Assembly: GCA_028282905.1 (NCBI GenBank)
Contig: JANQGW010000172.1
Location: forward strand, 1 to 52,163
Reading direction: 5' to 3'
DNA: 52,163 nucleotides
Source: Sedimentisphaerales bacterium
Lineage (GTDB): Bacteria; Planctomycetota; Phycisphaerae; Sedimentisphaerales; Anaerohalosphaeraceae
Shown: one piece after another, positions 1 to 8,883 of the stretch
Numbering within the stretch: the stretch's first letter is position 1
How the letters are laid out: each line of letters opens with the position of its first letter
Notes under the pieces: generated by a model
Told to the model about the DNA's origin: nothing
The model's database searches: none
The model's input: only the letters and a program-made list of their open reading frames with translations
Made by a program: the position numbers and the translations under genes

Positions 1-1041
1 ACGGTCACGCACACAAGAGGAACATCGTATAAGTGGTTTAAGAATAGTCAAGATTACAGTTCCGGCACGCTGACTGAAGATGGTGACATTGTGCTTTCAA
101 TTTCTCCATTGGCTGTTGCCGACGAAGGATATTATCATTGCGAGGTCTATAACAGTGCCGCTCCGGAACCGACTCCCGATCCTGATGCTGTATCAACGAC
201 GGCACAGGTGATGACCGAACGTCTGGTTGCTCATTGGGCGTTTGAAGGTGATCTGTCCGATGAGGTTCAGGACATCACCGGTGATGCTGTTTACGGTGAC
301 TGGCCGGGAACAGCGACTGATCCCAATGAGAGTAATCCGATTCCGGTTCCGTCATATGCAGCCGGTATTGCAGGCGGGCAAGCACTGGATACGAGTGATG
401 TGAATGATCTCAGCTTTGTCACGATCGCCGGCAGTGGCGACTTCTTTAACTTTTACCCGCAGGGATTTACGGTCACTGCCTGGATCAAAGGTGCCCCCGG
501 TGGTGGAAACTGGCAACTGGCTGTTGGCAAGCAGGATAGAGATATTGTAGATGCCGGTTGGGCCGCAGGACGAAGAGGCCTTTATGCATTCGGTAATCTC
601 CGCGGTGCGGGCGGCCCCATAGACATCACCAGTGTCGGTGATGCGAACGATGGAGAATGGGCATTGGTTGCGGTTACGTATGACCCTGAAGATTTGGGCC
701 ATCGTTTGTACGCGATCGACAACGAGACCAATAAATTCCAGTTTGTGACATCGTTTAACGAACTGACCCAAACGCCGCCGACCACTCCGGCCAACTTGGT
801 TCTTGGTGCTGAAAATGTTCATGGTGCTTCAACACTGACAGGCTTGCTGGACGAGGTGAAGATTTACAGCTATCCTCTCACGCCGGATGTCATCGCCAAT
901 GAATACAGAACCGTGACAGGTAATACCCCGTGTATGGGGACTGAAGGACTGGATTATGACTGGGACGGCAACTGTGTTGTGGATTTGGCTGACTTTGCGG
1001 AATTTGCAAAAACGTGGCTAAATACGCAACTGCTTCCGTAA
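1..1041 (+). CDS. Secreted Ig-like / LamG / dockerin-like protein, 5'-truncated by the window edge
   Basis: The reading frame is open from base 1, so this is the 3' part (346 codons) of a longer gene; the ATG at 91 lies inside a domain and is not the real start. Order: the end of an Ig-like module (SYKWFKN, then a YYHCEVYN strand typical of Ig folds), a LamG / concanavalin-type module (about nt 220-900, with the LLDEVKIYSYPL ending typical of LamG_3) and a C-terminal dockerin-like calcium loop (DYDWDGNCVVDLADF followed by a WL). It is closely similar to the C-terminal half of the gene at 38688-40859. The likely role is surface or extracellular carbohydrate binding; no catalytic domain is visible in the part present. 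The family assignment is firm, the role is inferred. Confidence 0.85.
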   Translation, partial: TVTHTRGTSYKWFKNSQDYSSGTLTEDGDIVLSISPLAVADEGYYHCEVYNSAAPEPTPDPDAVSTTAQVMTERLVAHWAFEGDLSDEVQDITGDAVYGDWPGTATDPNESNPIPVPSYAAGIAGGQALDTSDVNDLSFVTIAGSGDFFNFYPQGFTVTAWIKGAPGGGNWQLAVGKQDRDIVDAGWAAGRRGLYAFGNLRGAGGPIDITSVGDANDGEWALVAVTYDPEDLGHRLYAIDNETNKFQFVTSFNELTQTPPTTPANLVLGAENVHGASTLTGLLDEVKIYSYPLTPDVIANEYRTVTGNTPCMGTEGLDYDWDGNCVVDLADFAEFAKTWLNTQLLP

Positions 1042-1071
1042 TGGTTTTAAGAGTTAATGTTTTTAATGGGG

Positions 1072-1098
1072 CGTCTCCGGTATAACTTATCGGAGACG
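1072..1098 (+). terminator. Hairpin after the Ig/LamG gene
   Basis: An 8-bp perfect stem (CGTCTCCG at 1072-1079, CGGAGACG at 1091-1098) with an 11-nt loop lies 30 nt after the stop codon and is followed by TTCTCCTTTTGC. It is a plausible factor-independent terminator with a weak U-tract. Confidence 0.6.
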
Positions 1099-1130
1099 TT
1101 CTCCTTTTGCTATGCAAAATGGTACTAAAG

Positions 1131-1139
1131 TGGTATAAT
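1131..1139 (+). promoter_or_regulatory. Extended -10 promoter before the GH20 gene
   Basis: TGGTATAAT matches an extended sigma-70 -10 element (TGn then TATAAT at 1134-1139). No good -35 lies 17 nt upstream, which extended -10 promoters tolerate. It sits between the hairpin and the next gene and would give a leader of roughly 55-60 nt. Confidence 0.45.
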
Positions 1140-1203
1140 GCGATTAAGAGCGATCATCAAGTTTATATATTGAGTTTTCAAAAGTGTGAAATGGGGGTTT
1201 TCT

Positions 1204-4011
1204 GTGAAAAACATATTTCTCTGCCTTGTTTGTTTATGTGTTATCATTTTACCCGTTTACGGTGACCAGACGGCTTGGGATGCGGCCATAACGGCGTCGA
1301 ATCCGCTGCACTGGTATCGATTTGATGAAGCGGCCGGAACGGTGTGTACCGATTACGGCAGCAGTGGTTCCAATGCGTCTTATGATGGCGTGACACTGGC
1401 TCAGGATGGGCTTTTCGGGGTCGGCAAGGCGGTTGAGTTTTCCGGTTCCGGTGCCAACAGCGTTGTGCTCAACGGAACGGATATGAACGCGGCCTGGACA
1501 GTGGAATATGTCGTCATGAAAAAAGATAAAGGTGCCCAGGCTTTGCATGATTCGGGCAGTCATTCCATCCGCATCGAACAGTGGAACGCCTCCGGCCGAG
1601 TCGGGATGACCCACTACGGCAACGCGGACTATGCCTTTTCAACGGTCGGCTCAGTCAGCCAGATTATTCCGCTGAATGAGTGGACCTATCTCGCCTTTCG
1701 ACGTGATGATGCCGGCAAAACCCAGGTTTTCATTAATGGTATATTAGCGGGCACGCTGGACTCCAGTATTTCACTTCCCATGGGACGGATTGGATCTCAC
1801 AACGGCAGCGGCGATAAATTTGCAGGTATTCTGGATGAATCGGTAGTTTATGATCGTGCGTTAAGTGATCAGGAAATACTTGAACACAGCCTGGTTTCAG
1901 TCAGCGCATTCTCAAAAGCCGACTTTGATTTGAGCGGGGGAGTGGATGTTTCAGATTTACTGCATCTGGCGCAGTACTGGTTATCCGATTGCGGCGATCC
2001 GAACTGGTGTTCGCGAAGTGATATTGATTTCAGTACCCATGTAGATCAAGCAGATTTTGCCGCATTGGGCCGGGAGTGGCTCAAAGGTGTCTTTATTCCA
2101 TCGGTCACACAGATTATCCCGGAGCCGGTAAATGTTGTCAAAGGCAATGGAGCCTTTACCCTGCAGTTCGGAACACAGATTCTGGTCCAGGAGGGGCAAG
2201 CAGAGCTGGCGGAGATTGGAGACTATCTGGCGACGGTGACACTCAATCCGGCAACGGGTTTTGGACTGACGGTGGATACGACAGCCGCAACCGCTCCACC
2301 GGCTAATTCCATTCTGTTGACGATGGCCGGAAGCGATCCTTCAATGGGTGACGAAGGCTATGAACTGATTGTGACAGCCGATTCCGTACTGATTCGTGCT
2401 CCGCAGCCGGCTGGTATCTTCTATGGTGTGCAGTCACTTCGGCAGATGCTGCCGCATCAGATTGAAAGTGATGCGGTTGTTTCCGGTGTCGGATGGTCAA
2501 TCCCGGCTGTAACGATTCGGGACCAACCCCGTTTTCCGTGGCGCGGGATGCATCTGGATGAAAGCCGGCACTTCTTCGGTATTGAGTATGTCAAAAAATA
2601 TATTGACTATTTAGCAATGTATAAGATGAATACGCTGCACTGGCATATTGATGACGATCAGGGCTGGCGAATTGAAATTCCTGCTTATCCGTTATTAACC
2701 GAGCTTGGCGCCTGGCGCAGTGGTTGTGACAGTGTCTCGCCTTATGGCGGGTACTATACACAGGCCCAGGTGCATGAGATCGTTGAATACGCCCGAAGGC
2801 GATATATTCAGGTGGTTCCCGAAATTGAGATGCCGGGCCATACACAGGCGGTGCTGGAGGCCTATCCACAATATTCCTGCACCGGCGGTCCGTTCGCGGA
2901 TGTTTGCGCTAACTGGGCGGGCGTTCAGTATGACAATGTATTCTGTCCTTCAGAGGCGACGTTTGCATTTTTGGAGAGTCTGTTGACCGAGGTGATGGCA
3001 CTGTTTCCCAGTGAGTACATACACATCGGCGGTGATGAAGTGAACAAACAGGCCTGGCAGGAATCAGCCGTGGCCCAACAGGTCATGGCCGATAACGGGC
3101 TTGCCAATGAAAACGAATTGCAGACCTGGTTCATCAGCCGGATCAATAATTTTTTGGTCGCCAATGGCAAGAAACCGATTGGCTGGAGCGAAATCATACA
3201 CGGCGGGATTCCGGATAACGCCGTCGTGATGAGTTGGCTGGGAATGGGTGCCGGGATTACCGCTGCCCAAAACGGCCACGACGCGATCATGTCTCCGACA
3301 TCGCATTGTTATTTTGACTATTCTTATGGCGGCATCAGTACGGAAAAGGTCTATTCCTTTGAGCCGATTCCATATGAACTGACCGAAGCCCAGGCCCAGC
3401 ATGTTCTGGGGGCGCAGGGCAATGTCTGGACCGAACGTATCCCCACCGGTGCGGCCGTGGACGAAAAAGCATTGCCGCGAATGACCGCGCTGGCGGAAGT
3501 TGTCTGGACGCCGGTTGAGCGAAAAGACTGGGACGATTTCAGTGACCGGCTCAGCCAGCATTATCTGTGTCTGGATGAGTTGGAGGTTAATTACTATTAC
3601 GAATGGAAAGTGCCCGGCGGCCCGGAACTCAAAGAACTGGCTCAGGTAACCTCTTCGTTCTGGGCGTATTCCGACTATGTTCATGAGTATGCCTATGACG
3701 GAAGCCTCCGCAGCTATTTCTGGACGGACCGTGCGCCAAACACCGGTGATACGGTCACTGTGACTCTGGATACCCCGCGTCTGGCCAGCCGTGTTGATGT
3801 TTATGCGGGAACCGATTCCAAGCCCAATGACCGGCTGCAGAATGGTGTGATTGAAATCTCCTCGGACGGAACGAACTTTACCGAGATCGGCCCGATGACA
3901 GAGATGGAAACCAGTGTTTCATTTACTGAGCAGTTGGTCAAGGCAGTTCGACTTCGCTGTACTGCCAATCAGGCAAGCTGGATGATTCTGCGTGAGATTG
4001 TGCTGGAATAA
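1204..4011 (+). CDS. Secreted GH20 beta-N-acetylhexosaminidase with N-terminal LamG and dockerin-like modules
   Basis: Likely removes terminal beta-GlcNAc/GalNAc from glycans outside the cytoplasm. Order (numbered from GTG 1204): signal peptide 1-22; LamG about 25-235; two dockerin-like loops about 240-295 (LSGGVDVSDLLHLAQYW and a second VDQADFAAL); GH20 N-terminal alpha/beta domain from about 300; GH20 TIM barrel from about 435 to 795, with HLDESRHFF, the HWHIDDDQGWR strand and the catalytic D611-E612 pair in IHIGGDEV; C-terminal F5/8-like beta-sandwich from about 812. The D-E pair is the substrate-assisted catalytic dyad of GH20. I chose GTG 1204 because a G-rich stretch lies 6 nt upstream and it opens directly into a signal peptide; GTG 1186 in the same frame is the alternative. 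The binding modules placed before the enzyme are unusual for GH20 but typical of this window. Confidence 0.93.
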   Translation: MKNIFLCLVCLCVIILPVYGDQTAWDAAITASNPLHWYRFDEAAGTVCTDYGSSGSNASYDGVTLAQDGLFGVGKAVEFSGSGANSVVLNGTDMNAAWTVEYVVMKKDKGAQALHDSGSHSIRIEQWNASGRVGMTHYGNADYAFSTVGSVSQIIPLNEWTYLAFRRDDAGKTQVFINGILAGTLDSSISLPMGRIGSHNGSGDKFAGILDESVVYDRALSDQEILEHSLVSVSAFSKADFDLSGGVDVSDLLHLAQYWLSDCGDPNWCSRSDIDFSTHVDQADFAALGREWLKGVFIPSVTQIIPEPVNVVKGNGAFTLQFGTQILVQEGQAELAEIGDYLATVTLNPATGFGLTVDTTAATAPPANSILLTMAGSDPSMGDEGYELIVTADSVLIRAPQPAGIFYGVQSLRQMLPHQIESDAVVSGVGWSIPAVTIRDQPRFPWRGMHLDESRHFFGIEYVKKYIDYLAMYKMNTLHWHIDDDQGWRIEIPAYPLLTELGAWRSGCDSVSPYGGYYTQAQVHEIVEYARRRYIQVVPEIEMPGHTQAVLEAYPQYSCTGGPFADVCANWAGVQYDNVFCPSEATFAFLESLLTEVMALFPSEYIHIGGDEVNKQAWQESAVAQQVMADNGLANENELQTWFISRINNFLVANGKKPIGWSEIIHGGIPDNAVVMSWLGMGAGITAAQNGHDAIMSPTSHCYFDYSYGGISTEKVYSFEPIPYELTEAQAQHVLGAQGNVWTERIPTGAAVDEKALPRMTALAEVVWTPVERKDWDDFSDRLSQHYLCLDELEVNYYYEWKVPGGPELKELAQVTSSFWAYSDYVHEYAYDGSLRSYFWTDRAPNTGDTVTVTLDTPRLASRVDVYAGTDSKPNDRLQNGVIEISSDGTNFTEIGPMTEMETSVSFTEQLVKAVRLRCTANQASWMILREIVLE

Positions 4012-4099
4012 GTCTGAGATTTTGAACTGAATGAAATTGTCATCGTATTTAAGGGGCAGGCAATACCTGTTCCATACTATAACCTGTGAGAGGTGAATA

Positions 4100-7000
4100 A
4101 TGTTTAACCGAATTAATCATCGTCGCCGGCAATTAACCGGAATATTAAGTCTATATCTGTGCATGATGGCTGTTGTTGTTTCGCCGTTGAACGCGGCGGC
4201 TCCCGACAACGTTTCTTACAACGTTCTTTACAAGGGACAGCCCGATACACTGAATCTGACACGCCATTCGCTGCGGTCGGTGGGATTCTTTGTACGGCCG
4301 TGGGAGACGGATCATTTTAATGCGCCTGTTTCGGTTGATTTACCCAAAACGTATCAGGGGACGCTGACAAATCACCCGGAAGTATCAGTAATTGCCCAGG
4401 TCTCCGATGCGGGTCTGCAGGAAGCAATGGTGATTCTGCCGGACGGCTACTCTCATTGGATGATCACCGAGGCGCCTTCGCAGCAGCCTGCCGGACTTGC
4501 TGTTCAATATGTGATAGAGGATCAGGCCGTCGCTGAAGTTGAGGACTCGATTTCGACCTGTGGTGTTTGCCAGGATTGCGGTGAAGGTTCCGATTTGACG
4601 CACGAAGTACGGCAGCAGTCTATGAACTCAGCATCAGTGTTCTTGCCGGATAATATGACGGCGATGGCGTCGGCACCAATGAACGGCCCCGGCTGCGGAC
4701 TGACACTTGCAGAACTGGCTTTTGATGTGGACAATCCTTACTATTTAAGATATGGCGGCGACATTCAGGCGATCGTCGATCGCATCGAATGGATGCTGCT
4801 GCAGGTCAGCACCTTCTACGAACGTGACTTGATGATTAGTTATGAGCTGACGGGAATTATTATTCGAACGACGCAGGAGGATGCTCTGTATGGCCCTGAA
4901 ACTTCTCTGCTGGGTGATTTAGCGACGGTTTGGAACGCCGCGGTAGCTTCCGGCGATACCAACTATCCGCCGTTTGATTTTGCCCATTTAATGACGGACC
5001 GGGCAGCACCGGGTATTGCCGGTTTAGCATATTTGGGCTGGAGTTGCAATGGCAAGGGATACGCATGGAGCGTGGATGGCCCCGCTGTCATTGGTCATGA
5101 GATTGGTCATAACTGGACGGCCGTTCATTGTGCCGAACCGCAGAAGGCTCCGTTTTTAAATGACCTGGAATGCGGTGGTGGCGGAATGCGCGTCGCCGCC
5201 GCCAACTACGACCGCATGATTGCATCAAAGGATTACAATCTCTCCTGTCTGGACGCAATTGGACCGGCGGTAATTCCGCTGCCTCCTTATGCACATGACG
5301 ACGCCGTTACAATCGAGAAGGCGCAGTTAGACAGCCAGGGAACGCTGACTGTCGATGTATTGGCCAATGACCACGACGCGAATTGTGACACCTTTACTAT
5401 CGGTGACTTTGATGCGATTACCACGCAGGGCGGTAGAGTGACTCAAAGCGGAAATCAGCTTATTTATACACCCCCGGCGGACTTTGTGGGAATTGATACC
5501 TTTACCTATAAGCCACTGGATACGACCGGACGCTCCGGACTGGGGCTTGTAACGATTGAAGTGACTGTTCCTTACCTGAAAGCGTACTGGCCGTTAAATG
5601 AAAACAGCGGGACGACCGCCGCCGATATGACCGGTAACGGCTATGACGGCTCGCTGCAAAATCGAGATTTCGGGACCGATTCTATTCCCGGACAATTTGA
5701 CGGGGCATTGACATTCAACGGCGATGATCAATATGTCAGGATCAATGGAGGCAATCTGGCAACACCGTGGACAGTCTCTCTTTGGGTTAATCGCACCGGC
5801 AGTCCGAACAGCAGTGCGGCCTTGATGACCGGTTCCGGTGTTGTTTTGAAGCTGGAACAATGGCCCAATACTAAGAAAGTCGGATTTACCGTTCCGGGGG
5901 TCGCTGACTACGCATTTAACTATACCGCTCCGATTGGCACCTGGACGCATATTACGTTTGTAGGAACTTCCAGCGCCACGAGCTTGTATGTTAACGGGGC
6001 GTTTCGCCAAACCATTAATGTGTCAATCCCTGCGCCGCTGAATACGCTCAGTGCCGGAGGTGCTGAAGCTATGCGAGGCTCGCTGGATGATGTGCGGGTC
6101 TATTCCTATAACTTAACAAACTCAGAGATTCAGGGGTTGCACACTGGCGGTCGAGCTTCGTCGCCCATTCCGGCAAACTGGGATCGTTCCGTTTCACCGG
6201 ATACCTCATTGAGCTGGAGCGGCAATCCCAATGCAGTCAGCCATAATGTTTTTTGGGGAACCGATGAAACGGCCGTAACCAATGCAACAACCGGGTCACC
6301 GGAATATCAAGGGAGCCAAACAACGACGAGTTTCACCCCTGTGATGACAGCCGGACAGACCTATTTCTGGCGTGTGGATGAAGTTTTGAGCGGCCAAACC
6401 ATCACGGGCCCGGTTTGGCGGTTTAACACGGTTCAGGCCTTACATGCTGATATGATTGCCTATCTTCCTTTTGATTTCAGTCCGTTGGATTATTCCGGCC
6501 ATTCCCGAGGGGCCAGCCCCTTTGGTCCGCCGGAGTTGACGGCCGGTCAGATTGGTCAGGCTTATGAGATGATCGGCGCCGATGGCAAATACCTCCGTTT
6601 AGACGGCTCCGGTGACATTCCCGTGCCCTGGACGGCTTCGATGTGGGTCAAGCGTCTGGTAAATACATCGGGGGCAGCGGCCCTGTTAGACGGCGGCGCA
6701 TCACTCCGCCTGGAGCAGTGGAATAATACCGACAAAGTCGGAATCACCCGGTTCGGCGTGGCAGACCATGTATTTAACTATACTGCTCCGCTGAATAACT
6801 GGGTAAATTTGACATTTGTGGGAACCGCCTCAAACACAAAGCTGTATGTCAACGGTGTGTTAACGGATACGCTGAATGTCTCCATTTCTCTGCCGTTTAG
6901 ACGAGTGGGAAACACCGGATCAGATAAATTAAACGCGGTTGTGGATGAAATTGCCGCATGGAACCGAAATCTGACGCCGACCGAGATTCAGACCGTTTAT

Positions 7001-8104
7001 ACCACCGGCCAAAACGGTCAGCGGCTGTTGTATCCCAACAATGCTCCATCTTTTGACAGTGATCCGTTCAGCAAATCTGATGCTTTGGAAGATGCTGCTT
7101 ACATCGGGCAGTCATTGTCGGACGATGCTTCGGATGCGGACGTGAGCGACACGCTGACGTTCAGCAAGGTGAGCGGCCCCGATTGGCTGGAAGTGGCTGC
7201 CAACGGCGACTTGAGCGGCACGCCCGACGACAGCCATGTGGGTGTCAACAGTTTTACGGTACAGGTCAGCGATGGAATGGAAACAGATACGGCAACACTG
7301 GACATTTTCATACAAAATCTCTATGACGGTCAATGGGGTCTGTTAGATTTTGCGGGATTTTCGTCGCAATGGAAGACATCAAATTGCGGTCTTTGCGGCG
7401 GCGCGGATTTGGATGGTGACCATGATGTTGATATCAATGATTTACTGCTCTTTACCAATGGTTGGCTTACCGGTGGTTTGAATGACGGCTTGGTCGGATA
7501 CTGGGCATTGGGTGAGTCCGGAGGAATAACGGCTGCCGACGATGGTCCGAAAGAACGTGCCGGAACGCTGGTGAATATGGATAGCAGTGATTGGGTTTCC
7601 GGATGGATGGGCAATGCCCTGGATCTCGATGGCGTCGATGATTATGTCCAAGTCGCCGGTTATAAAGGGATTGCCGGCAATCAAAGCCGTACCTGCAGTG
7701 CCTGGATCAAAACAACGAAGACTGAAACAGAGGAAATTATGTCCTGGGGTTCACTGGAGACAGGTGGGAAGTGGTCTGTTGGAGTTAAAAACAACGTTTT
7801 CAGCATCCGCGTTAAAGGCGGCAATATTTACGGAACGACTGTCGTTAATGATGGTCATTGGCATCATGTCACGGTAACGTGGAAACCCGGCAGTGACTCA
7901 ATGCTGTCCAATGCCAGGCTTTATGTGGATGGAAATGAGGAGGAAATCAGCAATCTTGTCGATATTGAAATTAGTACGGACGCGGATCAAGATTTGTTGT
8001 TTGGCAGTTTTAAGGAGACAAATCATTTTCAGGGACTGATTGATGAGGTTCGTATTTATGACAGAGCACTAAGTGAACAGGAAATTGTAGAACTATTTAA
8101 CTGA
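4100..8104 (+). CDS. Large secreted zincin metalloprotease with Ig-like, three LamG and dockerin-like modules
   Basis: GAGAGG precedes ATG 4100. A signal peptide (about 1-34) is followed by a Cys-containing pro-region and a zincin domain (about 205-390) with HEIGHNWTAVH: ligands H333, H337 and H343 and general base E334, i.e. HExxHxxxxxH in which Thr replaces the usual Gly. After it: a cadherin/Big_9-like domain (VLANDHDANCDTF; about 395-485), LamG 1 (about 492-685), FN3-like (about 690-777), LamG 2 (about 784-975), a putative-Ig/cadherin domain (about 977-1075), a dockerin-like loop (ADLDGDHDVDINDLLL, near 1090-1125) and LamG 3 (about 1130-1334). Probably degrades a protein or glycoprotein while the LamG modules bind glycan. 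It lies 88 nt after the GH20 gene and may be co-transcribed with it. Peptidase family within the zincins is unresolved. Confidence 0.85.
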   Translation: MFNRINHRRRQLTGILSLYLCMMAVVVSPLNAAAPDNVSYNVLYKGQPDTLNLTRHSLRSVGFFVRPWETDHFNAPVSVDLPKTYQGTLTNHPEVSVIAQVSDAGLQEAMVILPDGYSHWMITEAPSQQPAGLAVQYVIEDQAVAEVEDSISTCGVCQDCGEGSDLTHEVRQQSMNSASVFLPDNMTAMASAPMNGPGCGLTLAELAFDVDNPYYLRYGGDIQAIVDRIEWMLLQVSTFYERDLMISYELTGIIIRTTQEDALYGPETSLLGDLATVWNAAVASGDTNYPPFDFAHLMTDRAAPGIAGLAYLGWSCNGKGYAWSVDGPAVIGHEIGHNWTAVHCAEPQKAPFLNDLECGGGGMRVAAANYDRMIASKDYNLSCLDAIGPAVIPLPPYAHDDAVTIEKAQLDSQGTLTVDVLANDHDANCDTFTIGDFDAITTQGGRVTQSGNQLIYTPPADFVGIDTFTYKPLDTTGRSGLGLVTIEVTVPYLKAYWPLNENSGTTAADMTGNGYDGSLQNRDFGTDSIPGQFDGALTFNGDDQYVRINGGNLATPWTVSLWVNRTGSPNSSAALMTGSGVVLKLEQWPNTKKVGFTVPGVADYAFNYTAPIGTWTHITFVGTSSATSLYVNGAFRQTINVSIPAPLNTLSAGGAEAMRGSLDDVRVYSYNLTNSEIQGLHTGGRASSPIPANWDRSVSPDTSLSWSGNPNAVSHNVFWGTDETAVTNATTGSPEYQGSQTTTSFTPVMTAGQTYFWRVDEVLSGQTITGPVWRFNTVQALHADMIAYLPFDFSPLDYSGHSRGASPFGPPELTAGQIGQAYEMIGADGKYLRLDGSGDIPVPWTASMWVKRLVNTSGAAALLDGGASLRLEQWNNTDKVGITRFGVADHVFNYTAPLNNWVNLTFVGTASNTKLYVNGVLTDTLNVSISLPFRRVGNTGSDKLNAVVDEIAAWNRNLTPTEIQTVYTTGQNGQRLLYPNNAPSFDSDPFSKSDALEDAAYIGQSLSDDASDADVSDTLTFSKVSGPDWLEVAANGDLSGTPDDSHVGVNSFTVQVSDGMETDTATLDIFIQNLYDGQWGLLDFAGFSSQWKTSNCGLCGGADLDGDHDVDINDLLLFTNGWLTGGLNDGLVGYWALGESGGITAADDGPKERAGTLVNMDSSDWVSGWMGNALDLDGVDDYVQVAGYKGIAGNQSRTCSAWIKTTKTETEEIMSWGSLETGGKWSVGVKNNVFSIRVKGGNIYGTTVVNDGHWHHVTVTWKPGSDSMLSNARLYVDGNEEEISNLVDIEISTDADQDLLFGSFKETNHFQGLIDEVRIYDRALSEQEIVELFN

Positions 8105-8149
8105 GAAGCGGCACTGTGATTTGACTGATGTATTGAGGATTCTTCCAAT

Positions 8150-8614
8150 TTGCCGGGGGATGTGCTTTTCCGTGTGCTGGATGTCAACTGCTTTGGCTTT
8201 GGCTGCGCCGATCTGGACCAGACTGATGGCGTCGGAGTGGCCGATTTAGCTCTTCTAGCTGGAAACTGGGGTTATGAAAGCCACATGTTGGTCATTTCGG
8301 AGTTCATGCTGCCAATTCCTATATTCCGGCGACCAACCCAACGGATATCTATGTGATGGTGGACGGTGAAAAAGTCCACCCCGACTGGATCGAGCTTCAC
8401 AATCCCGATTCCCAGGGCAGTTTTTCATTGGAAGGGCGGTATCTGACCGATGGTCGACCCGAACCTGTGGGGTACGAAAGCCGGCTGGCGGTCCAGTTTA
8501 TCTGAGGACGGTACTCCCGATGCGGCCGCTGAGACCGTTCTTACCGCGGACAGCAACATCATCAATGAGTTGCTGACGCATTCGCATGATATCGATCCGG
8601 ACTGCAGTACCTGA
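8150..8614 (+). pseudogene. Decayed remnant of a dockerin-LTD (CotH-type) secreted protein gene
   Basis: Three pieces of one protein family can be read in two different frames. First, a dockerin-like loop (CADLDQTDGVGVADLALLAGNW) followed by VISEF. After a frameshift near 8308 comes an LTD start (HPDWIELHNP, then RYLTDG). After a second frame change near 8452 comes a C-terminal LTD piece (DPNLWGTKAGWRSSL, then AAAETVLTADSNIINELL) ending at TGA 8612-8614. The last piece is clearly related to nt 26035-26170 of the intact CotH gene (DPNLWDTKSGWRSSLY, AAAETVLAADSIVINELL). The N- and C-terminal pieces abut, so the whole CotH kinase core has been deleted. No start codon with an RBS or signal peptide is visible. 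Not expected to make a functional product. Confidence 0.8.
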
Positions 8615-8755
8615 ACCGGGAAAATAAAAGTGTGTATGTGAAAATGCCAAAAAATCCTTGATCTTTTACTTATTTTCAACATAGGCCCAAGTTGCTGAAT
8701 ATGTGGGAAATAATTCAGAGATTCTATAAATGGCATTTGTAGGAAAAAATAAGAA

Positions 8756-8839
8756 TGCCGGAGGTGGGACTTGAACCCACACTCCCCAAGGGGAACGGGA
8801 TTTTGAATCCCGCGCGTCTGCCAATTCCGCCACTCCGGC
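8756..8839 (-). tRNA. tRNA-Leu (anticodon CAA)
   Basis: The reverse strand folds into a class II tRNA: 7-bp acceptor GCCGGAG/CTCCGGC, anticodon stem CGGGA/TCCCG around the loop TTCAAAA (anticodon CAA), a long variable arm (CCCCTTGGGG) and the T-loop GGTTCAAGTCC. Discriminator A; the CCA end is not encoded. It reads UUG codons. Confidence 0.96.
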
Positions 8840-8854
8840 ATCAATAAGGTGGCT

Positions 8855-8883
8855 AATATAGCCAGAAAAAGCACTTACGTCAA
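8855..8883 (-). promoter_or_regulatory. Sigma-70 promoter for tRNA-Leu overlapping the proB stop
   Basis: On the - strand TTGACG (8883-8878) and TATATT (8860-8855) are separated by exactly 17 nt, and the -10 lies 15 nt before the mature tRNA 5' end. The -35 overlaps the TGA stop codon of proB (8882-8880). The tRNA can therefore be transcribed independently of proA-proB. Confidence 0.65.
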
